Part shown: one piece after another, positions 21,172 to 29,635 of the stretch | How positions within the stretch are numbered: the stretch's first letter is position 1 | How the letters are laid out: each line of letters begins with the position of its first letter | Source: Methyloceanibacter caenitepidi | GTDB lineage: Bacteria > Pseudomonadota > Alphaproteobacteria > Rhizobiales > Methyloligellaceae | Assembly: GCF_000828475.1 (NCBI RefSeq) | Contig: NZ_AP014648.1 | Location: forward strand, 1,674,001 to 1,738,000 | DNA length: 64,000 bases | Reading direction: 5' to 3' | Made by a program: the position numbers and the translations under genes | Notes under the pieces: model-generated | Seen by the model: only the letters and a program-made list of their open reading frames with translations | Told to the model about the DNA's origin: nothing | Databases searched by the model: none

Positions 21172-22008
21172 TCAGGAGTCCTGCGCGCCATCCGGCCCGG
21201 TCGTGCCTTCGAACGTCTCTCCGTCCGTGTCCACGATCGTCACCTCGAGCTCGTTCTCATCGCCCTTGCCGAAGGAGAAGCGGAAGGCAGGGTTCGTCGA
21301 AATCGAAAACGTGGCGTCGAGCGAGAAGACTTCCTCGCCGTCGCGCCGGACTGAGACGTCCTTGACGTAGCGTTCCGGAATGTAGCCGCCGCTATCGATG
21401 TCCATCTGCATGCCGTTGCTGTTCGGGTGCTTGATCATCACCTGGCCGGTCCAGTTCGGGCCGCCGTCTTCATCAGGCGGGAAAGCCTTCACCTGGATGC
21501 GGCCGAGCCCTTTGCGCTCTTCGTCCGGGTCCTTCGCGTTCATGGCCGCGCACCCGCCGGCCGCCTGGACGTACTTCGTCGCCATGTGCAGCATGCCGTC
21601 CTCTGTCTCGAGGACTGCGCGCACATGGGAGAAGCGCTCGATGCGGACGCGGGTGTTGAAGAAGCGGTCTCCCTCCGCACCCGCAGCCGGGCCGAACGTC
21701 AGGGTCGCAACCTTCGCATCGGGGTTCTGATCGATAAAGAGCGTCAGCGACTTCGGCCGGCCCCGGACCGAGGCGGGAATGTGCACCGTCAGCGGGACGA
21801 CGGCGGCATCCAGCGCGGTCACGGGCGCATCGAGCGTGACCATGCCGTCCTCTTCTGCGATGGGCCGGTCGCCGAAGGTTTGCGCCCGCAAGGCCGTCCA
21901 GACATCGGGCAGATCGGCTTCACCCGCCACGGCCGCGTGCCGTACGGCCATGGGCCAGGCCAAGACCGTCGTTATCGCGAGCACGGCAAGGGAAATGGCA
22001 GCGCGCAT
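21172..22008 (-). CDS. SoxY-SoxZ fusion, quinoprotein-dehydrogenase-associated carrier
   Basis: A 278-aa exported protein with a signal peptide (about residues 1-28). Residues about 35-160 are SoxY-like and end in the carrier-type GGC motif (AAGGCAAMN, Cys about 153), where SoxY binds sulfur intermediates by thioether or thioester. Residues about 165-270 are SoxZ-like (PNWTGQVMIKHPNSNGMQMD; YVKDVSVRRDGEEVFSLD). Such fused SoxYZ-like proteins usually neighbour PQQ methanol/ethanol dehydrogenase genes in methylotrophs. None is present here, and no other sox gene is seen. AAGGAGG precedes the ATG at good spacing. The substrate it carries is unknown. Confidence 0.85.
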   Translation of the reverse strand: MRAAISLAVLAITTVLAWPMAVRHAAVAGEADLPDVWTALRAQTFGDRPIAEEDGMVTLDAPVTALDAAVVPLTVHIPASVRGRPKSLTLFIDQNPDAKVATLTFGPAAGAEGDRFFNTRVRIERFSHVRAVLETEDGMLHMATKYVQAAGGCAAMNAKDPDEERKGLGRIQVKAFPPDEDGGPNWTGQVMIKHPNSNGMQMDIDSGGYIPERYVKDVSVRRDGEEVFSLDATFSISTNPAFRFSFGKGDENELEVTIVDTDGETFEGTTGPDGAQDS

Positions 22009-22284
22009 GAGGCCTCCTTGAGTATGGCCTCAAGACTTATCACCGCGGGTTCGCGGGAGCGTGGCAGAAGAGGAGGTATTAATGCGTTGAAACAATACGC
22101 TTTTTTCACATGCCGACTGTCCAGAGTTCTGGCCTCGTCCGCCACATCTCCAGGGCCCGCGCAGGGAGTCTTGACCGCCGCACGCCTTGGCATGTCCCCA
22201 TGGCGTCTCATCCGGTGCGCGACTTTTGCCTTGATCCGGCGGGTCTTGCACTATGCTGGCTTCGTTGCGTGGAGGGACGTTCCG

Positions 22285-22479
22285 ATGCGATTTCTGCTTT
22301 TGCTGATCGTGGCCATCGCGATCATGGCCTTGGTCCAGAGCAAGCGGCATGGCTGCAAGTTCGGGGATGACGGCTGGCTCTCGTGTGTCGTCGACAACAC
22401 GAAGAAGGAATACTACTCGGCGCGGCCGCCCGAGTGGCACTTTGCTCAGGCGGACGCGGCGCGGGCCTCGGCGATGTAG
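22285..22479 (+). CDS. Small single-span membrane protein (64 aa)
   Basis: An ATG at 22285 with GGAGGG eight bases upstream opens a 64-residue frame: MRFLLLLIVAIAIMALVQSK forms one membrane helix or uncleaved signal anchor, followed by a short soluble part with two Cys (GCKFGDDGWLSCVVDN) that could form a disulfide outside the membrane. Its last 34 bases overlap the convergent aminotransferase gene. Function unknown. The strong ribosome site and typical membrane N-terminus argue that it is real. Confidence 0.6.
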   Translation: MRFLLLLIVAIAIMALVQSKRHGCKFGDDGWLSCVVDNTKKEYYSARPPEWHFAQADAARASAM

Positions 22480-23300
22480 TGCGCCCGAAAGGCACGGGCG
22501 ATGGGTCCCGGTTCCCCGGTGCCGATGGCACGGCCGTCGATCGTGACGATCGGCAGCACGAAGGCGGACGCCGCCGTCATGAAGGCCTCGCGGGCCTCAT
22601 ACGCCTCCGCCACGCTGAACGGGCGTTCTTCCAAGGACACGCCGTCTTCCTCAGCCAGTCGGAGGATCGCGCGGCGCGTGACCCCAGGCAGTATCTGCGG
22701 ACCCAACGGCTGAGTGCGCAGCACGCCATCCTTGTCCACGATGAATGCCGACGATGATGTGCCTTCGGTAACGGCGCCGTTCTCCACCATCCAGGCCTCG
22801 TACGCACCGCGGGCTTTGGCTTCCTGCTTGCCCATAGCCTGAGCCAGCATGGAGGTTGACTTGATGTCCCGCCGTTTCCAGCGAATGTCGGGAATGGTGA
22901 TGATGTCCACGCCGGTCTCCGCTTGGGGCGTGTTCACCAGCGGGCGCGTCTGGGTGAAGGCGACAACAGTGGGCAGCGGCGAGGGCGGATAGGCAAAGTC
23001 GCGCTCGGCGGAGCCGCGGCTGATCTGGAGGTAGACGATCCCTTCGTCCACCTGGTTCTCGGCGATCAGGGTCTCGTGAACCTCGCGCAGCCCTTCGTCG
23101 GGCATCGGGCGGGGAATTTCGATCTCGCCAAGGGACCGGTCCAGACGGGCCAAATGCGCGTCGAAGTCCACGAGGCGTCCACCCAGAACCGCCGTCACCT
23201 CGTAAACGGCGTCGCCGAAAAGGAAGCCCCGGTCGAATACGGAGACTTTCGCCTCTTCCTCGGGCTCGAAAGCGCCGTTCACATAGACGATCCGCGACAT
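22446..23300 (-). CDS. dat: D-amino-acid aminotransferase (class IV)
   Basis: PLP enzyme of fold type IV, 284 aa, the usual size for D-alanine aminotransferase. It shows VYVNGAFEPEEEAKVSVFDRGFLFGDAVYEV at the N-terminus, the PLP-lysine in RDIKSTSMLAQAMGKQEA, and ENGAVTEGTSSSAFIVDKDGVLRTQPLGPQILPG, the class IV signature. It would interconvert D-Ala and D-Glu with their 2-oxo acids for wall precursors. Branched-chain aminotransferase (same fold) is less likely because the motif set is DAAT-like. The start at 23300 has GGAGA upstream; an ORF extension to 23354 lacks conserved features. Confidence 0.85.
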   Translation of the reverse strand: MSRIVYVNGAFEPEEEAKVSVFDRGFLFGDAVYEVTAVLGGRLVDFDAHLARLDRSLGEIEIPRPMPDEGLREVHETLIAENQVDEGIVYLQISRGSAERDFAYPPSPLPTVVAFTQTRPLVNTPQAETGVDIITIPDIRWKRRDIKSTSMLAQAMGKQEAKARGAYEAWMVENGAVTEGTSSSAFIVDKDGVLRTQPLGPQILPGVTRRAILRLAEEDGVSLEERPFSVAEAYEAREAFMTAASAFVLPIVTIDGRAIGTGEPGPIARAFRAHYIAEARAASA

Positions 23301-23469
23301 TCTCCGGCCCGGGCAGTTGAAAACGATGACTTGTGCGTAGCGGTCGAGGGACACGAAGGCAAGCGCGCTACTGCGCGGTTTCTTGCCCCATTGCCAAGGC
23401 CGTGCTCAACTTCCCAAGGAGCGGAAAGGCGGTTCACGCCGTGCACCGCCTAAATAGGGGGGAAGAAGG

Positions 23470-23874
23470 ATGACGTCAGCTAGTCTGTTGATCGTGCTTT
23501 TTGTTGGGACCGTGGTCGGGGCCCTAACCGGAATGGTCGTGGGCGGCAGCTACGGCGCCGTGTGGCTGGCGGTCCTCGCCGGCTTTCTCGGCTGTCTTGC
23601 GGCGGTCAGCATCCGCCATCTGATCATCAACAAGGGCGTCGGGGTTGGACGCGACGACACAAAGATTCCCGGTCTCGTGGTGCTGTACGCGATCATCGCG
23701 TCTCTCGCGGGAAGCCTGGCGGCGAAGGAAGTCAGCGATCTGGCCGAACTTGGAGCCAGTGCTGGGCTCGGCGCGCTGGCGGGGCTTTTCTCCGCCATGC
23801 TGTTGGCGATGCTTCTGATTACCTATCACACCCATCCAGGCGAAAAACCCGTGATCAAGGCGGTCCGGGGCTGA
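23470..23874 (+). CDS. Four-helix membrane protein of unknown function
   Basis: A 134-aa protein with four predicted membrane segments, Gly/Ala-rich (VVGALTGMVVGGSYGAVWLAVLAGFLGCLAAVSI; GLVVLYAIIASLAGSLA; GLGALAGLFSAMLLAMLLITYHTHPGE). GGAAGAAGG lies just before the ATG. I do not recognise a family. It is divergent from the aminotransferase and convergent with bioB, with no evident partner. Confidence 0.65.
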   Translation: MTSASLLIVLFVGTVVGALTGMVVGGSYGAVWLAVLAGFLGCLAAVSIRHLIINKGVGVGRDDTKIPGLVVLYAIIASLAGSLAAKEVSDLAELGASAGLGALAGLFSAMLLAMLLITYHTHPGEKPVIKAVRG

Positions 23875-23886
23875 TCTGCGTGAGGT

Positions 23887-24942
23887 TTATCGTGAGCAGG
23901 CGGGTTTGATCTTCAAGCCCGCCTGTTCGATGAGCGCCCGGTCGTCGGCGGCATCGTTGTTGGCGGTGGTCAGGAGTTTCTCGCCGTAGAAGATCGAGTT
24001 GGCGCCGGCGAGGAAGCACAGAATCTGCGCCTCGCGGTTCAGCGATTCCCGTCCGGCAGACAGCCGCACGAACGAGGTCGGCATCAGAATACGCGCCGTC
24101 GCCACCATGCGGACGAGCTCGAGTGGCTCGACCTTGGCCTGGCTTTCAAGCGGCGTTCCAGGCACGGGTACCAGCGCATTGATCGGTACGCTTTCCGGGT
24201 GCGGGTCCAGCGTGGCCAGTTCCTGGAGCAGGCGCGCCCGGTCCTCGATGGTCTCGCCCATGCCGATAATGCCGCCGCTGCAGACTTCGACGCCCGCGCT
24301 GCGGACGTTGGCGATCGTCTCCAGCCGATCCTCGTAGGTCCGCGTGGTGATGATCTCTTCGTAGAACTCCGGCGAGGTGTCGAGATTGTGGTTGTAGGCG
24401 GTGAGTCCGGCCTCGGCGAGTCGGTCAGCCTGGTCCTTCGTGACCATGCCGAGCGTGACGCAGGCCTCCATCTCGAGGTCGCGCACGCCGCGCACCATGT
24501 CGAGCACCTTGTCGAACTCGGGACCGTCCTTCACCTGGCGCCAAGCCGCGCCCATGCAGAAGCGGGAGGCCCCGGCCTCCTTGGCGAGTTTCGCCTTGGA
24601 GAGGACGTCATCAACGTCGAGCAGAGACTCGCGCTCCAGGCCCGTCTTCTTGGCGTAGCGCGCGGACTGCGGACAATATTTGCAATCTTCGGGGCAGGCG
24701 CCGGTCTTGATGGAAAGCAAGCTGGCAAGCTGGACCTCTCCGTCCGCATGGTATTGGCGGTTGATCGCGCGTGCCTGGTCGAGCAACTCGAACAGCGGCG
24801 CCTGGAGCAGGTCGACGATTTCGAAGGTTTGCCAGTCATGGCGGATGGAGGCACGCGGCTCGCCCTCTCGTTCCGCCTGGCGAATTAGACCCTTGAAAGG
24901 ATTCAAGCTTTCCAACGTTTCTGTCACGGGACTCCAAGCCAT
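23887..24942 (-). CDS. bioB: Biotin synthase (radical SAM)
   Basis: Inserts sulfur into dethiobiotin to make biotin. The 351-aa product has the radical-SAM cluster motif [15 protein letters not shown] (CxxxCxxC) and the BioB-specific [21 protein letters not shown] and [27 protein letters not shown]. It is transcribed divergently from bioF across only 38 bases, so their promoters must overlap or lie inside the genes. No BioR-type palindrome (TTATnnATAA) is visible in those 38 bases. Ribosome sites of both genes are weak. Confidence 0.97.
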   Translation of the reverse strand: MAWSPVTETLESLNPFKGLIRQAEREGEPRASIRHDWQTFEIVDLLQAPLFELLDQARAINRQYHADGEVQLASLLSIKTGACPEDCKYCPQSARYAKKTGLERESLLDVDDVLSKAKLAKEAGASRFCMGAAWRQVKDGPEFDKVLDMVRGVRDLEMEACVTLGMVTKDQADRLAEAGLTAYNHNLDTSPEFYEEIITTRTYEDRLETIANVRSAGVEVCSGGIIGMGETIEDRARLLQELATLDPHPESVPINALVPVPGTPLESQAKVEPLELVRMVATARILMPTSFVRLSAGRESLNREAQILCFLAGANSIFYGEKLLTTANNDAADDRALIEQAGLKIKPACSR

Positions 24943-24980
24943 TGATTGCTGGGGATAAGAGGTAAGGCTAATACAGGATC

Positions 24981-26168
24981 ATGCAGGCAAGCGAAAGCCG
25001 ATATGACGCCTTCCTCGAGAAGCTGAGCCGGGAGCGCCTGCGGCGGGATCTGACCGGCATCGCCGCGCGGGAGGCCCGGACCCTGGAGGTCGGCGGCCGG
25101 ACCTACGTCAATCTGGCCAGCAACGACTATCTGGGCTTGCGGTTTCACGAGGCTCTGATCGAGCGCGCCTGCGCCTGGGCGAAGGAATTCGGAACAGGCT
25201 CGGGCGCCTCGCGGCTTGTCACGGGCAATCTTGAGATTTTCGAGGGTATCGAGCGCAAGGTGGCCGCGCTCAAGAACAAGCCGGCGGCGCTCATCATGGC
25301 CTCGGGCTTTCAGGCTAATGCGGGTGTGCTTCAGGCGCTGTTCGATAGGCGCGTTCTGGGTGCCGAGCCGCTGGTGTTTGCCGACCGGCTCAATCACGCC
25401 AGCATGCATTTCGGCTGTCAGGCCGCCGGCGTGCGCCAAATCCGCTATCGCCACGGGTCTGCCGTCCATCTCGCCGAACTCCTGGAGCAGCATGCCGCCG
25501 ACGATCGCCCGAAATTTATCCTCACCGAGAGCGTGTTCTCGATGGACGGCGATGTAGCGTGGATGGAGGAAATCAGAGAACTCGCGCGCGAACACGATGC
25601 CATGCTGATCGTCGACGACGCCCACGCCACCGGCATTCTGGGGGAGGGCGGTTGCGGCCAATCCGACGGGGCCGACGTGGTGATCGGTACGTTCTCCAAG
25701 GCGCTGGGGAGTTTCGGTGCCTATGTCGCCTGTTCGGACACGATGCGGGACTATCTGATCAACCGCTGTGGCGGGTTCATCTATTCGACGGCGCTTCCGC
25801 CGCCTGTGTTGGGGGCCATCGATGCCGCGCTCGATCTTGTGCCGTCCATGGATGTCGAGCGCGCGCGCGTGGCTTCTTACTCGGTATCGTTCCGGGACGA
25901 ATGCCGCGAGTTCGGCTACGACACAGGCCAGTCGCTGACCCAGATCGTGCCGGTCATTGTCGGCACGGCCGAGGCTGCGCTTGGCCTAAGCGACCGTCTG
26001 CGCGAAGCGGGCTTGTGGGCCACGGCGATCCGGCCTCCCACCGTGCCGAACGGAACCGCGCGTGTCCGTTTGACGTTCACCGCAGCACATACCGGTGAGG
26101 ACTTCTCGCGGCTTGTCGAGGTGTTCAAGGCGGCCGCGGGTCCGCGCACCGAGTGCGTGTTCGACTGA
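24981..26168 (+). CDS. bioF: 8-amino-7-oxononanoate synthase
   Basis: PLP enzyme joining pimeloyl-ACP (or CoA) and L-alanine. The 395-aa product has alpha-oxoamine synthase features: VNLASNDYLGLRFHEALIERA, FGTGSGASRLVTGNLEIFEGIERKVA, LIVDDAHATGILGEGG, and the PLP-lysine in VIGTFSKALGSFGAYVA. It is first of a plus-strand trio bioF-(bioH-like)-bioC with one-base spacing and then overlap, so these are translationally linked. Confidence 0.96.
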   Translation: MQASESRYDAFLEKLSRERLRRDLTGIAAREARTLEVGGRTYVNLASNDYLGLRFHEALIERACAWAKEFGTGSGASRLVTGNLEIFEGIERKVAALKNKPAALIMASGFQANAGVLQALFDRRVLGAEPLVFADRLNHASMHFGCQAAGVRQIRYRHGSAVHLAELLEQHAADDRPKFILTESVFSMDGDVAWMEEIRELAREHDAMLIVDDAHATGILGEGGCGQSDGADVVIGTFSKALGSFGAYVACSDTMRDYLINRCGGFIYSTALPPPVLGAIDAALDLVPSMDVERARVASYSVSFRDECREFGYDTGQSLTQIVPVIVGTAEAALGLSDRLREAGLWATAIRPPTVPNGTARVRLTFTAAHTGEDFSRLVEVFKAAAGPRTECVFD

Positions 26169-26169
26169 T

Positions 26170-26799
26170 ATGCATTTCGTTCTCGTTCACGGTTGGGGGT
26201 TCAATGCATCGATCTGGACGCCCCTGATCGCGCAACTTGGCGACGCCGAAACGACTGCGGTCGACCTTGGGTTTGTTGGCAGCGGTGGGAACGCCGGCGT
26301 TCCGGACTGGCCGGAGGACGCTATCGCGGTCGGACATTCGCTCGGCGTGTTGTGGTTGCTCAAGAACGGCGGTGGACGGTTCGCGGGGCTGGTGTCCATC
26401 CAGGGCTTCGATCGCTATTGTCCGCACGTGCCGAAGTCCCGGGTCGTTGCCTTGAAGCGGGGCATCGATCGCGATCCGGCCGGCACCATGGAGGCTTTCT
26501 GGGGATCCTGCGGTGCGCCTGGGTTCGCGCCACCCTCGGCTTTGAAGCCCGACCGCTTGCGCGAAGGGCTCGATTGGCTAATACAGTGGGACGCAGAGGA
26601 CATTCGGAAAAGCCTTAGATGTCCAGTTCTTAGCCTTGCAACCAGAGACGACGTCATCGTCCCGCCGGCGATGACCGAGGCCATCTGGGGCAGGGAGAAT
26701 GTGGTGTGGCAGCCCGTGGGTGGGCATGTCTTGCCGATCAAGTTTCCGGAGTGGTGCGCCGCCCATGTCGTTGAATTCGCCAATTCTGTCTCGACGTAG
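26170..26799 (+). CDS. Alpha/beta hydrolase, likely pimeloyl-ACP methyl ester esterase
   Basis: A 209-aa hydrolase with VLVHGWGFNASIW (oxyanion loop), the nucleophile elbow GHSLG, an acid in LATRDDVIVP and a His in VGGHVLP, giving a complete Ser-Asp-His triad. Lying between bioF and bioC, it should cleave the methyl ester made by BioC and release pimeloyl-ACP. It is shorter than E. coli BioH (256 aa) and near BioG in size and position, but has the BioH-like HGWG/GHSLG motifs rather than the BioG SWSMG type. It starts one base after the bioF stop and overlaps bioC by 35 bases. Confidence 0.8.
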   Translation: MHFVLVHGWGFNASIWTPLIAQLGDAETTAVDLGFVGSGGNAGVPDWPEDAIAVGHSLGVLWLLKNGGGRFAGLVSIQGFDRYCPHVPKSRVVALKRGIDRDPAGTMEAFWGSCGAPGFAPPSALKPDRLREGLDWLIQWDAEDIRKSLRCPVLSLATRDDVIVPPAMTEAIWGRENVVWQPVGGHVLPIKFPEWCAAHVVEFANSVST

Positions 26800-27511
26800 C
26801 GCCGCCGTCGCGGCACGGTTCGGCGCGAAGGCGGACGTGTACGAAGCGCATGCAGGGCTGCAGGCCGATGTTGCCGCGAAGCTTGCAAAGCATCTTCCGG
26901 ATCTCGAAGCGCCGACAGTCTTGGAGCTCGGCTGCGGGACGGGGCTGCTGAGCCGTCATCTCGTCGCGCGCTACCCAGACGGCGCGTTTCATTTGACCGA
27001 CGCGGCCCCCGGTATGATCGGAGCCTGCCGTGACAATATCGAGGGAACAGGCGCGAATGTTTCCTACGAGGTCATGGATACGGCCGGGCCCATCGCTTAC
27101 GACAATCTCGATCTGATCGCGACCAGCATGATGCTCCACTGGCTGAACGATCCGGTGGCTGTGCTCCATGGCTTGCAGCGCCGGCTCGCGCCGGGCGGCG
27201 TGCTCTTGTTCGCGACGCTGGGTCCCGACTGCTTCGCGGAGTGGCGCACCGTGCTCGCCACCGAAGGTCTGCCCAGCGGCACGCCTCATCTGCCGGAGCT
27301 GCCCGGCGTGGTCGAAGAAGCGCACCTAACGCCCGATAAGGATTCACTTTCCTTCCTCCGGCGTATGCAGGCTGTGGGCGGTCTTCATCCCCGCGACGGT
27401 TACGACCCGCTCTCCGCGGGCGCGCTGCGCCGGGCCATCCGCGCGACCAATATTCGCTTTGGCGGCCGTGTGACCTGGCACATCGTCTATGGGCGCCTAG
27501 AGCGACCCTGA
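26765..27511 (+). CDS. bioC: Malonyl-ACP O-methyltransferase
   Basis: SAM-dependent methyltransferase that masks malonyl-ACP so fatty-acid enzymes can build the pimeloyl chain. The 248-aa product has SAM motif I VLELGCGTGLLSRHL, LTDAAPGMIGACRDN, and the BioC-like TSMMLHWLNDPVAVLHGLQRRLAPGGVLLFATLGPDCFAEWR and THRE-like end segment. ATG 26765 (MSLNSPILSRRSAAVAARFGAKAD) lies inside the 3' end of the hydrolase gene. Its last 15 bases overlap the convergent bioA gene. Confidence 0.93.
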   Translation: MSLNSPILSRRSAAVAARFGAKADVYEAHAGLQADVAAKLAKHLPDLEAPTVLELGCGTGLLSRHLVARYPDGAFHLTDAAPGMIGACRDNIEGTGANVSYEVMDTAGPIAYDNLDLIATSMMLHWLNDPVAVLHGLQRRLAPGGVLLFATLGPDCFAEWRTVLATEGLPSGTPHLPELPGVVEEAHLTPDKDSLSFLRRMQAVGGLHPRDGYDPLSAGALRRAIRATNIRFGGRVTWHIVYGRLERP

Positions 27512-28846
27512 CGCCAGCCGGTCCATCCCTTCGATCATGGTGGCGTAGGCGCGGGCCAGTTCGTCATCGGTGATGCAGTAGGGCGGCATCAGATAGACCG
27601 TCGAGCCGATGGGACGGATGTTGAGGCCGTTCGCCAGATACCACGCACGAAGCTTCAAGCTCGCGTCCGACTGATACTGGGTGTCGTTGCCGAAGTCGAA
27701 GGCGAGCGCCGATCCGAGTGTCCGTGGCCGCATCACGTCGGGCCGTGCCGCCAGCACGTCGAGCACGGTCCGGTGGCGGGCATTGATCTGCGTGATCCGC
27801 GCCATGGTTTGCTCCTCCTCGAAGAGGCCGAGCGAGGCCAGTGCCACCGCACAGGCCAGCGGGTTGCCCGTGAACGAATGCCCGTGCGGCAGGGCCCGGT
27901 CGAAATCGTGTCCGAGAAAGATATCGAACAGCCGGTCGCGCACGACCGTGGCCGCGAGCGCCATGTATCCACCCGTCAGGCCCTTGGAGAGGCAGACGAT
28001 GTCGGGCGTGACGTCCGCATGCTCCATGGCGAACAGTTTCCCGGTTCGGCCGAAGCCGGTCGCGACCTCGTCGAAGATGACCAGCACATTGGCGGCGCGC
28101 GCCATGGCCACCATGCGCTTGAGGAAGCTCGGGCGGCACATGCGCAAGCCTGCCGCGCCCTGCATCATCGGTTCGATGATCAACGCCGCGATGTCTTGCT
28201 TGTGGTCCGCCAGAAGCGCTTCGAGCGCGGACAGGGCGCCGGCCTCGCGCTCCTCGACCGCATCGTCGCCCTCGAAGGTAGCGGGGTAGGGCACGACGCG
28301 GACGTCGCACATCAGATCCTTGAAGGCCCCGAACATCTGCGAGCTGCGACCGACGGACATCGCGCCGAGCGTGTCGCCGTGGTAGCCGCCGTCGAAGGCG
28401 ACCAGCGTCCGGCGGGTCTGGCCGCGATTGACCCAGGACTTGTAGGCGACCTTGATGGCGGTCTCGACGGCGGTGGAGCCGTCGTCGGTGAAGAACACCC
28501 GGTTGAGATCGTCGGGCAGCAGGTCGGAAAGCGCCTTGGCGAGATTGACTGCCGGCGCATGGGTGAAACCGGCGAACATGATGTGTTCCAACGTATCCGC
28601 CTGACGGGCGAGCGCGGCGTTGATCTTGGGATGGGCGTGCCCGTGCGTGCAGGTCCACCAGGACGAGATCATGTCCAGGATTTCACGCCCGTCCGCGTCG
28701 AACAGCGATGCGCCCTTGGCACGCGCGATGACGGGCGGTTCGACCTCGACGCCGTGCTGCGTGTAGGGATGCCAGACATGGCGCTTGTCGAGCGCGATAA
28801 TTTCTTCTGCGGACTGGGAGCCCTGTAGATTTGAGTGTTCGTTCAC
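27497..28846 (-). CDS. bioA: Adenosylmethionine-8-amino-7-oxononanoate aminotransferase
   Basis: PLP class III aminotransferase using SAM as amino donor to make 7,8-diaminopelargonate. The 449-aa product shows HVWHPYTQHGVE (the BioA N-terminus), WWTCTHGHAHPKINAALARQ, DDGSTAVETAIKVAYKSW, FDEVATGFGRTGKLFA, and the PLP-lysine in CLSKGLTGGYMALAATV. The start overlaps the bioD stop by four bases (ATGA), so bioD-bioA form a minus-strand operon converging on bioC. Confidence 0.96.
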   Translation of the reverse strand: MNEHSNLQGSQSAEEIIALDKRHVWHPYTQHGVEVEPPVIARAKGASLFDADGREILDMISSWWTCTHGHAHPKINAALARQADTLEHIMFAGFTHAPAVNLAKALSDLLPDDLNRVFFTDDGSTAVETAIKVAYKSWVNRGQTRRTLVAFDGGYHGDTLGAMSVGRSSQMFGAFKDLMCDVRVVPYPATFEGDDAVEEREAGALSALEALLADHKQDIAALIIEPMMQGAAGLRMCRPSFLKRMVAMARAANVLVIFDEVATGFGRTGKLFAMEHADVTPDIVCLSKGLTGGYMALAATVVRDRLFDIFLGHDFDRALPHGHSFTGNPLACAVALASLGLFEEEQTMARITQINARHRTVLDVLAARPDVMRPRTLGSALAFDFGNDTQYQSDASLKLRAWYLANGLNIRPIGSTVYLMPPYCITDDELARAYATMIEGMDRLASGSL

Positions 28847-29475
28847 GGCCTTACCGTTGCGAGTTTGAGTAGATCGAGCTCCGGCTCGATGGCTTTCAGC
28901 GTGTCGCGGTTCACCGTCTCGAGTTGAGGAATCTCGGCGATCACCTCGACCTTGCCGAAGCGTTCGATGGCCGCACGGTTATGTGGCGTTTCGGACCCGC
29001 TGATGACGACGCCCGCGAGCGGCAGCCCCCGGCGCCGGATTGCCTCCAGCGACAGCAGCGTATGGTTGATCGTCCCGAGGGTCGAGCGGGCGACAAGGAT
29101 GATGGGCAGGTCGAGCGCATCCGCCAGATCGATCATATAGGTCCCGTCCACGATCGGCACCATCAAGCCGCCAGCGCCCTCGACGACCACGAGCCCATCG
29201 TGAGGAGGCAGTTTGATCTTCTCCATGTCCAGCGCGATGTTGGCCCGGCGTGCCGATTCATGGGGCGCCATTGGCTCGGGCAGGAGATAGGCCTCGGGAA
29301 GGACACGGCTGACGGGAAGTTCGGCCAGTTGCTGAACGGTCGCCGAGTCCGTGGTCGGTACGGTGCCAGCCTGGATCGGCTTCCAATAGGCCCCGTCGAG
29401 CTGGGTCAGCAACCAGGCCGAGACCAGCGTCTTGCCGACCTCGGTGTCTGTGCCTGTAACGAAAAAGCCGGACAA
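28843..29475 (-). CDS. bioD: Dethiobiotin synthetase
   Basis: ATP-dependent ureido-ring closure on diaminopelargonate. The 210-aa product starts SGFFVTGTDTEVGKTLVSAWL, the P-loop. Further motifs are YWKPIQAG, VVEGAGGLMVPI and the C-terminal substrate loop. No ATG lies at the family N-terminus. TTG 29475 is chosen because AGGAG sits seven bases upstream and the P-loop then falls at the usual position; a TTG start may hold expression low. An ORF extension to 29571 has no conserved sequence. Confidence 0.93.
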   Translation of the reverse strand: MSGFFVTGTDTEVGKTLVSAWLLTQLDGAYWKPIQAGTVPTTDSATVQQLAELPVSRVLPEAYLLPEPMAPHESARRANIALDMEKIKLPPHDGLVVVEGAGGLMVPIVDGTYMIDLADALDLPIILVARSTLGTINHTLLSLEAIRRRGLPLAGVVISGSETPHNRAAIERFGKVEVIAEIPQLETVNRDTLKAIEPELDLLKLATVRP

Positions 29476-29635
29476 TGCGGCACTCCTAGCGTTGTTCGGG
29501 CGCGGGTGGGGGACTTTTATCCAGCAGGGCACAGGAGGCAAGGGGAGGCGCGCCGTGTGTTTGGCGGTCAAAATCGCGGCCTAGATGCTTTTCGGTCTGG
29601 ACGGCAAGCGCCGAGTTGAGCGAAAAACCGCATCC

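Noticed and set aside
24943..24980. BioR operator between bioB and bioF
   Set aside because: The 38 bases contain no TTATnnATAA-type palindrome.
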